This document shows, one piece after another, positions 38,901-50,900 of a stretch of 64,000 nucleotides of DNA (the first letter of the stretch is position 1; each line of letters opens with the position of its first letter). The stretch is from Liolophura sinensis (Eukaryota; Mollusca; Polyplacophora; Chitonida; Chitonidae). The notes under the pieces were generated by a model. It saw only the letters and a program-made list of their open reading frames with translations. It made no database searches and was not told the DNA's origin. The position numbers and the translations under genes were made by a program. The DNA is taken from the NCBI RefSeq assembly GCF_032854445.1, contig NC_088295.1, positions 50,455,385 to 50,519,384 on the forward strand, read 5' to 3'.

Positions 38901-41900
38901 TAACAGTTTTACATCCTCCATTATTTACCTGGTTTTCTGAGAAAATTTATCATAGTTCTGCCCAGGTGAGTACAGTGTACATACATGTCTACCAGCTTTC
39001 CCTGATTATGTTTACATCTCACAGCTTAGTTAACAGTTGATTGCACTCTTGCCTTTATAGTTGATGTTGGGGGTAGAGTGCCAGATGTCTAGTACAAAGG
39101 GACCATCATTAATGTTCTAGTAGCTAGGTAGAGCATTGTGTAGTTGCTTTTGATGTCAGGAAAATGTAATGAAATCGCCTCAAGTTGAGCTCTTTTAATT
39201 ACCAGAGCTAATCCAGCATACTATACGCTGAATGCTATTGTACTTTAGGGAAATAGCTTTTTGAGCTTCTGATTTTTTTCTTAGTAGTTGTTCATGGCAT
39301 TATTTATATTGTACTTCTGACTGTATGTGTCACCATGTTTATTTTGCTTTGGAAATGAGACTTGGCACAGTATGATATTTTTCTGGTAAAGAAAAAGAAA
39401 AAAAAAATTACAAAAAACAAAAAAAAGAAAACATTCATGTAAACATATGTTTTGCCATATGTTTTTGAAGTTCCCAAAGATATGATTTCTTTTTTTCCTA
39501 TACATATAAGACACTCAAAACTCTGCTGGGAGGAATTATTGATAAAACCACATTCCCGTTAGAGGTGTCGGTTTAGTACAGAAGTATTTGGCATATGAGG
39601 CTGATGATGGTAGCAGTTATCTGCGCTTGACCTCTTTATTGACCAGTTGAAATGGATGAATCTTTCTTGATTTCTCCGGTGATAGTCAATAATCCTTGCT
39701 GCCAAGGCAAACAGCTTGATATCGTTCATTTTGTGCGTAAGAGTTTCGCCAGCAGACAGGAAAACGCAGACACCAAATCCACCAGTGTTTTGGAGATGTC
39801 CTATTGATTCTTCTGATAGTCTCAGAACCATGATTAACTATGCCGCAGTAGACACTCATTTCTGAAAAAAAAACAAAAAAAAAACGAAAGACCTCTGGAA
39901 AGTGGTTCCAAGTAAAATGCGCAGAAGCTTAATGAAATTACGTCTATCTTACAAGTGATGTAAAGTAAGAAATTGGCATCCATTTCGTTTCTTTGGGAGG
40001 ATGTCAATGTCTCATCCAATTGTAGAATTTTCTCCGACTTTTTGGGGAGTTCGGACAATGTGGCCAGTTACATTTATACAGCAACATTGCAGGGTAGAAC
40101 CCACGACCAATCCTGAGGCGGGGGAGTCTGCGTGGCTGAGGCACATGTAGGTAGCATGTCAGAGTGCCAGCGTGGTGCAATGAATTACTCTGTAGCCTGT
40201 CACCAATGTGGCTCATCCTGGCTTCTTCTATGGCCAAACATGGGAAAGTCTGCCAGCAACCTCCTGATTGTTGTAGGTTTCGCCTGGGCTCTGTCTGGTT
40301 AATTGCTCCCACCATAATGCTGGCTGTCGTCTTGTAATTAAAATATTCTTGAGTATGGCGTGAAACATTCAAATAAATAAATAAATCCTGAGTCAGCATT
40401 CTTGGGACTCTTAGTATATGTGGATAAGTCTGGCCGCTCTATTATTTCACTGTGAGATAGAGATAGAGATAGAGTCTCCTGCACGGTGTTTATAGCATAG
40501 CATTTCAGTGAGGCAGAATTTTAAACAAGTTGGATTTTAGTCCAGTTCACTACAAGGAGACACCATCATGAAATCATCAAAGTAATAAGTTGAAGCAGAC
40601 ATTTAACACCCAAGCCAACTCAGAAGAGCTCATCTATGTAGTATACACATATGTATGGTGATATTTGTCTAGTGACTTTCCCATTCACCTGTTTATTTTT
40701 TGACACTTCTTAAAAATAATTTGACACCAGTAATGTTTCCTGTTTTCTTGAAAGCTACGTGTATTTATTTTAGATTGACACTCTACATTCTCTGTGTTTT
40801 CAACCCTGTTATACTGATGTCTCAAATCTTGCACATCTCCATGCTGGAAAGTTATCCTGTCAACACGGATAATTATCTATTATTACAACTTTCAATCCTA
40901 AAAGTAAATTGTAGTCATTGTTTTAAGTCTAAGAGAGAACCTGAGTTGAACTTCCATTTTAAAAGATGTGGATTGACACCTAGGTGAATCATTCAGTTCT
41001 GGATGCTAAATATTTTGTGATATTTTGATATTTCAGAGGCAGTCATGCATACAGGGATGCAACATGGCAGTGGATATCTATGCTCAAGAAATGACAGGTT
41101 AAAAAAACTTTTCTCAGTCCGTTTCTTTTTTGGAAATGTTTTCCTTCTTGCACTAGTAACAGTAAGTTGAATCTCTGTCATATTTCTTTTGTAGCTTCCA
41201 ACAGCTATGTCAATGGGATGACTTTTTATTTGTTTGAACAAAAATTTGAACAGAAGAAAAGGAAATAAAAGCAAATGTGAGAGAAAGATTACTGACATTA
41301 AGTCACGAGGTTTATTATAAGTGAAAATTTGTGACATGTTCAAAAGGGTGTTGAAGAAGAACATGGGATATATTTTAGTTTATATACATGAAAGCATATA
41401 ATGTATAGTTATTACTCCCAATCCCCATTCCCAGGAAAAATGTAGAATTATGTTGAATGTTTTTGATATTTTGTTGTAGATATCCTGTCCCCATTGATGG
41501 TCAGGCCTGTGTTAATACGAGACACTGAAACTGAGTCATCTGTCCAGCTCAAGTGGGAATCTAAAATCCTGCCCAATGTCACCTATCTTTTACAAGTGAA
41601 AAATGTTGATATGTCCTCTGATTGGGCAATATTCAACCAATCAGAGTTTATTTCCAAGCAGCATATTTCTGTGACAAATTTACAGCCGTTTACAACATAT
41701 CAGGTAAAAATGTACTGCTGCTTAGAGTTTAGAGTTCAACAATTTGTGTATATGGGTTTGACTACATGTAATAGTAAAGTAATAGTTTTCTTGGAATCTC
41801 ACTTTACCATATAAAGTTCATGCATTGTTGAAGAAAAATGCAGAAAAAGATTCTCTCTTCAAAAATATGAATAAAAACTTATTTTTTGGTTCTACAACAT

Positions 41901-44900
41901 TTAAGTAACACTTTACCCATAAATTTGAGACCTTTTTATGTGTGACATATGCACTCATGTAACATTTGTTTCTGTATTTCAGTTTAGAGTTTTAGCAGTT
42001 ATAGCAAAAAATACTTTTCTAGAGTCAAATGAGAGTTTCCCAATTACAACAAAAGCATATGGAGGTACGTTTCAGTCTTTCTCAGTGTTATTGTAAGGGG
42101 AGATAATAAGTTCACCTGGAAAGAGTTGTCCACCTTGATGTCAAGGAGGAAAAAATTTCTCGTGGTCTTCTGTAAGACGGTTAACTGTCTTGTACTACGA
42201 TTAATTGAATTCATCCACTATTATTTTTTTATTTTTTATTTTTTTTGTGTGTAATTGGTGTAAATATTTATATTTACTTTTTCTGTATAATGTGTTAATT
42301 TTTGCCAAAGATTGCCAAAGGTCAGTTTACCCCTAAGTACACCAGTTGCCCACCGCCCACCACCACAAAACTAATAATCATTTTATTTGTGAAAAATTAT
42401 TTGGCATCACAATATATAGCAATCAAACCATATGCAGGATTATGTCAGTTCAGTATTAAATTTTCAATTTTAATATCACTAGCCCCAGGGGATGCTCCTC
42501 AAATAACCAGCTTGACGACCCCGTCCCCGACTGTGATTTCCATTAGCTGGACGCCACCCCACAGGCCAAACGGGCCATTACTAGTGTACAAGGTGGAGGC
42601 CGTCCCATACAACAGAGACCGTCTGCGCTCTGTCACTAAGGAGGTACCCGCTAACTCCACCAGCTGGACATTTGCCCAGCTACAGCCTTCCACCCTCTAC
42701 ACCCTGTCCCTGTCAGCCAGAAACCTGCTGGGGGAGGGGCCAGCCGTGATGAAGAACATAACCACACCCAACCCCGGCAATCGTAAGACTTATTTATGTA
42801 AGACAATGTTCATCATAGATACAATCTGATTCTCTTTTAATTACTTCATTTTCACTCCAACTCCTCATAATAGTGTTGTTTGTAAAAACAAAAAGCCCTG
42901 TGGGAGATATATCAGCCATAATTTGATAAGGCTTCTGTGTTAACACTTTTGTAAGGTAAAGTACCCTAAATGACCTCAAATTTCGTACACAAAAGTGCAT
43001 TTTTAGAGGTAAATAAATGTCACATAATTTGTTTTGGAACTGAAATTTTTCAGTTTTCCAGTGGAATATCATCCCATGTTCCAAGCAAACCTCAAAACAC
43101 CTTTCTAAAATCACTAGAACTCCCAGAATCTGGAATTTAGTCAGGGATGAAATTTATGGTCATTTAGGGTAGTCATGGAAATGCTTACTTGTAAGAGTGT
43201 CATTAACATTTGTGTTGTGCCAGCTGTTCTCTGTGTTTGTCACTCCCGTTTTCTGCGAATAATAAAATTAACAAAACTTGATTAACAAAACTTGATTAAC
43301 ATCAGTAAACTAACTGAACTGCTGCTGTAAACATATTTGCCATGTTGCACAATAAGGAAATGTTTGTCTTTTTTGTATAAATCTGAATACCTGGACTTTT
43401 GTATTCATGTTTCATTATGTAAATTTTCTCCAGTGTACATTATAAAGGTAAGTTGTACAGGTGCACCCACCCTTACTCAGTGATGTGTTGTTTGTGTTGA
43501 CAGTATCTCAAAGAGAGACTCCCTACTTGATCCTGGGGGCAGATAACATGGTGCTAAGGCAGAGTCTGATCAGCCTACAGTCTCAGTCTGTCACCCTACA
43601 CAAGGACCAGAATACTAGTATACTCATGACAGGTAAGCCATGACCATCTAACCCCCAACTCTCTTGTGCTGTAACTCCAAACAAATCCAATGTGTAAATC
43701 AATGAAACATGTTCCTGTGTCAACCCTTGTTGTGTTAGGGTGTTACTACAACACGTATATGCAGTATAGAGGTGCCACTCCAATATTTCACCAGTGAGGT
43801 GATGAGTTCCAGTACAAAAGATGTTGATCCAATGTTCAGTTATGTCTTATTTATTAGGTAAAATACAGCTCACGCCGATTAGCTGAATGGGGCTATTTAG
43901 GTCTACAGTGTCTTCAGTATTGCTTTGTTATTTTTGAAAGGGTGGTGAAGTGGGTGAGAACCTTACTAACACTAGACGTTCCAGTGTCAGTAACTCTCAC
44001 CACTCCCATGCCCTGAAAAAGAAACAGTCTAAATAATAGTTTATAATATTGTAGAAAAAATTGCTGTATTTGCATATCTTTATGTAATGATTTAAATAAT
44101 ATACACACATGTAGTACAAGACAAAGTTTTTCTCATTTAAGAATTCTAAGGCAGTGTTATGCCCTTATTGGAAGTGAAATAGAGTTGAGTTAGCCTACAA
44201 GTTTTCTGTTATAATACTATGACTTTTCTCTTGCTTTCTTCCAATCTTTACTTTGCCTACTCAAGGAGCTGAGATTCTCTTTCAAAATGAGAATGGAGAT
44301 ATCGAGAAAGGTAACGCAGAAATCATCATCGAAACCCACAAACTAGTTCTCATCATTGAGCCTTGTCGTGTTGTGGTTGGCCGTAGTGATAATATGCTTG
44401 CCGTTGGAAAGTTGTTTTTCACCAGGCTTTGTTATGTAATTGTGTTCGTATTTCAGTTTTCTTTCTGATCGTTCATGTTCATTTTCAGCTGGATTCCAGA
44501 ATTCCTTCCGTGCTCTTTTCATGTACATTATATTTTAACTTTTTGTACATGTTGTTGGTTACCAGTACGTGTAGATTATTGTCATTTGTTACAAATTCTT
44601 TGCTTTTAGAATCTGTTGTCAAGAACATGTTGCAGTATTGAAGACATCTTACATGTAGTTCTATGCTCTCTTGCAAAGCACATTTGGAGAAAACAATGTC
44701 TCTTTGCTTAATTGCACCCAGTGTTGATTATTTTATATTCATTTGTCATGTGAAAGCATATTGAGAAATGACCCTAAACTGATGCCTTGCATCAAAGCCA
44801 AATCACAGGTCATAACCAGTTTGGAGAGTCTTGATATCTGGTAAAGGTCCTTACTGAAATTCATTAGGCATTGTTTTTCGTGGGCTTTCTATTTCAGTGT

Positions 44901-47900
44901 TTGTGTGCACATGAAAAGCTCTCTGAAGCAGGTGGTGGGGAGGAAGCAAAAAAAAAAGCGCCTCATTTTCCATTCATTTCATGCATGTTTAGGGCTATGC
45001 TGATACACAGTATCTTTCTCTCATTACAGCATGTACACTGACTCTTCGTATTTGTATGAGTGTATTTTGTAACACACTTCATTAGTGTACTCTCGGCCTT
45101 TTCTACATGCTTCACATAAAGAAAATTCCATGGTAATTAAATTCACTGTGGTTAGTTCTTGTCATACTTGTGTCGGTCACCAGACTGTATACTGTCTCCG
45201 CATTACACATGTAATGCGTTTGTCCCAGGGAATAGTACCAGGGTTTGATCTAGCATATTCACATTTATTCACATTCACATTGAAATTGATTTTTGAAAAA
45301 AATATACATATATATTTATCCCAGAGTAAGATTATGTAAACAATAATCAGCACTTGAAGGTGTGAAACAGCCATTAAGTCCTAGTTGAGCACACTCACAA
45401 ACACTGTCCTCATTTGATTACTGTGCATGGTTATCTCCCATTAGAAGAGCATAACATATACAAGCTATTGGCTGTACCATTTAATTAGGTATACTCCCCC
45501 CCCCCCTCCCCCATTAAAAAATAAGATGTGTTTGGCCATCACAGGGTGTAAGAAGACAGAAGTCTTTGCACTTATATTGAAACGCTGTAACAGCATCAGT
45601 TTGAAGAACAGGCTTTTAAATCTTGGAGGTTTTTGGGGGGCAAACTTTTAGAAAGCAGAGTTCTTCAGTATTGACAGACATTACAAACAGTGTTTGGTTG
45701 TTCATTGTAAGTTGAAGATACATCTCTTTAAAACTAGTGCAAATACATTTGCAAGTGTAGGCATGCCAGCATTTAAGCTATTCACTGTTCATAACCAAAC
45801 ATGGCCTTGTGCTGATCATTACATTACATACACTTATTTGTGTAGATGCATTGTTTTATTTACACATTTTCATATCATTAATATTTCATCGGTTTATACT
45901 CACAACAAGCTGTTAACAAAATTATTTTATTAACTTCTCATATTGTTATGAAATCGAAAATTTTAACAAAATTTATGTGTGTTACATATCTAAGTTGAAC
46001 ACATTGAATTCTGACCATTCCCATTGTATTTTGTATGCTTGAAGCTAGATCCACTTCTAAAACAAACATACACTGGCAGTGTTGAACAAGAGCTTTCAGA
46101 TTTCTGATATCTCTTCAAGAGAGGATCATAAAATAACATTTTGTTTGTTTTTTTTTTATTTAGAATTCCAGTGGTCTTCTTATGAAGGACATATTTTTAT
46201 CTTTTATGATAACTGTAAAATATTTTACCTTTGTACAAATTTTGTGCAAGCTCATCGTCATAAATATTTGATTACTGAGTCAGGAAAATGGCAGGGCTGT
46301 GAAAGAAGTCATAAAATAAGTCTTATGTTCTTTTGGAAGGGTGGGGGGGTGCGCTTATTAGCAGTTTTTACATCATACTAAATAGATGGGAAACATTTAA
46401 CCATATTTATTGATTTTGCGAAATGTAAAAGCTCCTCAAAAATGCACAAAGTAGACAAGCCAAAAAAAAATAGCCTATGAAAAACTGCATTTTTGTCTGA
46501 GTTTTCATCAAGAGATTATAACACTTGTATACAGTGTATTTCCAAAAAAAGTTCAGCATGAAACCAAAAAAAGATTGTATTTTTTTAACAATGGAGTTGT
46601 GGATGTTGATGTTGTTGTGTGGATGTTGACAGGGATAGGAGTACATGTGGAGAAGGAGCTGTTGTTTGTGTCAGATAGTGTGGGTAAGGTGATGAGGATT
46701 TCCCTGGGGGACAAAAGACTAAGGATTGCTGTCTACCCCATGCTGATTCAGCCGGAGAGCCTCACCGTGGACTGGCTTAATGATGATATATACGTGGTTA
46801 GTCAGAATAAAGTAAGTACCAGTACAGGGATACACTTCAGGGACAGGCCATTGTCAATCTCTGTGACACCCATTTGTAACAACTTCTGTATGTTCAGTTG
46901 GGTTTAGACAAACACCTGTACCAGACTCTGTCACTGAATAGCACGAATTCAACTATGAATTTGTTGTTTTCTTGATTAGTGTTTGGATGTAAAAACTTAT
47001 CAAAGTAATATAATATAATACAAGGCAATATAATATAAATTCTGACTTTAATAATAAGAAAGAATGACAGGTAGTAATCATTGCCATACAACATAAGGGA
47101 CATCACTACCAAAATAATATAACCTGAAATTTGCGATTGATTGATTTATTTATTTGATTGGTGTTTTACGCCGTACTCAAGAATATTTCACTTATGTGAC
47201 GGCAGCCAGCATTATGGTGGGTGGAAACCGGGCAGAGCCCGGGGGGAACCCACGACCATCTGCAGGTTACTGTCAGACCTTCCCGCTTAGGGTTGGAGAG
47301 GAAGAAACATTTTTTTTAGTATCAGCCAGTTGTATTTGTTGTTTATTTATAAGAGGTGGTTAGCATGCTAGTGTGGTTGCTGTGAATCTATCTCTTGCTG
47401 TCTGCCACTTTAGCCATGTGCGGGAAGGTCCGCCAACAACCTGCGGATGGTCATGGGTTTCCCTGGGCAGAGCCCTGTTTTCTCCTACCATAAGTGAAAT
47501 ATTCTTGAGCACGATGTAAAACGCCAGTCAAATCAAATCAATGAATTGATGTCATAACCTCTTCCTCATGACAGACACAGCTATATATACCATAATCCTT
47601 ACTTATCCCTTTAAAGCTTCCATTATGGTTGTTCTTATCTTAAGTGTTCTTGACATGACAAGCTTGTCTGTGTATTTGATTGCCCACTCTTTCTACCTTA
47701 CTCGTGTAGATTTACCGCTGTGCTGTGGAGAAGACAGACTGTCAAGTAGCTCTGGATGGGTTAGACATGACACCAACAGATATCAAGGTGGATCCCATCA
47801 ATGGGTAAATCATGTACATTTCATGTCACAGCTGGTATGGCTGGTGTAAGATTTGCATACACCATCCCTGTTAGACAATTACTGTATTTCAACTGAAGTT

Positions 47901-50900
47901 CACCATATTTCTTGATAGAGCAACGCATTTTTCTTGATTCTAATTGATTCTTTCATCTTATAGGGCCACTTTAGAGGGTTTTCTAAATATAAGTTTGCTT
48001 AATTTCGTATCAGAAAAAACATTAAGTTTTGGCAACAGAATTATCATTATTAGATCTTTTTGTACTTTTGAAAGTGCATTTTTACACGCCAAAATTCACG
48101 CTGAAATGCAGTGCAAGCATTCATTTAGTGGTCTAACTCTTAGTATGTGTATATTATAAACAGTGAGATTAAAGAATAACATGGTGATTATAAGTATGGT
48201 GTTGAAACTGAGCGTTGTGTTCTGGCCGCAGGTTTCTGTACTTTACCATAGCTGCTGAGGGTCATGGACTGTACCGTGTGGATATGGCAGATTTGGATGG
48301 CACAGACAAACCCAAGAGAAAGCTGATCATCCGTAACGAACTGCTGTCCTCGTTTACCATAGATTATCAGAACATTCAGTTGTACTTTCCAAATGATTCC
48401 CAGAACACCATGCTAGCGACATTCTTGGATGGCTCCGATGTCAGTAACATTCGTCCTAATGTGATACGACCTGACTTCCACCACGTGGTCAGCATGGTTT
48501 ACCATCAGGGACTGTTCTACTGGACCAATGGGAACGTAGTACTCCAGGAAGAATATGATCCAAGACGGAAATCCTACAGGCACAACTCCATGCCCTTCTT
48601 TGAGAACCATTTCCGTGGGTTCAACATGCTGCATCCGTCTGCTCAGCCTAAACCAGGTATTCAAGTGAATTTCTATATTTATTAACATATTTTATAGATT
48701 TATTTCATTGGTGTTTTGCACTGGACTCAAGAATATTTCATTTGTACCGTGGTTGCCAGAATGTTGGTGGAAGGAAACCGAACAAAGCGCTTGGAAAACC
48801 ATGGCCTTCCACATGTTATTGGCTGAAGATTTCACTAATTAAAAATTTAGTGATTTTAGTGGTAATATATAATAATCAGCATGCAAAAATAATGGCTATG
48901 CTGCGGCTGATTATACCTTAACGAATGACGGCACAGACATAAATGTAACTCTCCCCGCTTGGCTGGGTCAGGAAGATTCTTAGGCATCCTCACTGAAAAT
49001 TTTGCACGCAGTGCTCATGTGAAACACCAATCATATAAATGCATAAATCAATACAAACATGGTGAAATATCAAAACTTCTACTTCTTAAATTTAAAAGGT
49101 AATTGATAATTAGTAGGCTCATAGCTGCATTACATTTATTGACAGGGAAACTTTTGTTCTGGGGTCTGATGAATAAATGCAATGGTTTTAACTTTGACAC
49201 TGCTGAATTTTATATATATTAGCTTTTGACTCTGGCACACTGGAGTTACTTACGTGTATGTGTGATCCAAAGTCTTTTGTGAAACTATCGTAACAGCACA
49301 CCATTTTGTAAAATCGGTGGAACAGCTATATGGCTGTGAAAATTTGTACTGAAAACACTTCACATTGCTCTAGTGATCAGCATTCAGAGAATGACGGGCG
49401 GTAAGAATGAATCAAGGTTTTGTGATAAAAATCTATTCTCTGTTTGTGAGCAGTTCCCCACAGCCCACCCTCCAGGGTTGAAGTCGTCTTCTCTGACCGT
49501 AAAGCCTTCATTACCTGGGGAAAGCCTCCACTCATGAACTACCAAGGTAAGCCTTCGTTACCTGGGAAAATCCTATGCTCATGAACTACCAAGGTAAGCC
49601 TTCGTTACCTGGGAAAATCCTATGCTCATGAACTACCAAGGTAAGCCTTCATTACCTGGGAAAATCCTATGCTTATGAACTACCAAGGTAAGCCTTTGTT
49701 ACCTGGGAAAATCCTCCACTCATGAACTACCAAGGTAAGCCTTGGTTACCTGTGGAAAGCCTCCGAACCTAAATTACCAAGGTATGCCGTGGTTACCTGG
49801 AGAAAACCTGCGCTCTTGAACTCTCAAGGTAAGTCTTTGTTACCTGGGGAAATCCTCCGTTCATGAACTACCAAGGTGAGACTCCTAAACGTCGTTGGTC
49901 ATAGCCGAAAACACACGACACCTTTCCCTGACACATGGATGTACACCTCCCCCTGACACATGGATGTACACCTCCCCCTGACACATGGATGTACACCTCC
50001 CTCTGACACATGGATGTACACCTCCCTCTGACACATGGATGTACACGTCTCCCTGACACATGTATGTACACATCCCCCTGACACATGGATGTACACCTCC
50101 CCCTGACACATGGATGTACACCTTCCTCTGACACATGGATGTACACCTCCCCCTGACTCATGGATGTACTCTTTCACCTGACATATGGATGTACCCCTCT
50201 CCGTGACATATGGATGTACACCTCCCCGTGACATATGGATGTACACCTCTCCATGACATATGGATGTACACCTCCCCATGACATATGGATGTACACCTCC
50301 CCCTGACACATGGATGTTCACCTCCCCCTGACACATGGATGTTCACCTCCCCCTGACACATGGGTGTACACCTCCCCCTGACACATGGGTGTACACCTCC
50401 CCCTGACATATGGATGTACACCTTCCCCTGACACATGGATGTACCCTTCCCCCTGACATATGGATGTACACCTCCACCTGACACATGGATGTACACCTCC
50501 CCCTGACACATGGGTGTACATTTCACCTGACACATAAGTGTACACTTCTCCCTGACATATGGATGTACACCTCCCCCCGTCACATGGGTGTTCACCTCCC
50601 CCTGACACATGGATGTTCACCTCCCCCTGACACATGGGTGTACACCTCCCCCTGACACATGGGTGTACACCTCCCCCTGACATATGGATGTACACCTTCC
50701 CCTGACACATGGATGTACCCTTCCCCCTGACATATGGATGTACACCTCCACCTGACACATGGATGTACACCTCCCCCTGACACATGGGTGTACACCTCAC
50801 CTGACACATAAGTGTACACTTCTCCCTGACATATGGATGTACACCTCCCCCCGTCACATGGGTGTACACCTCCCCCTGACACATGGGTATACATCTCCCC

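Noticed and set aside
38119-38921. Several long open frames on both strands (up to 245 codons)
   Set aside because: All are translations of the 33-bp minisatellite, open in nearly every frame because the unit has no stop.
46079-46381. 100-codon plus-strand frame in ROS1 intron 7
   Set aside because: AT-rich, Phe/Tyr/Lys-biased composition typical of translated intron. No family resemblance and it does not fit ROS1 phase.
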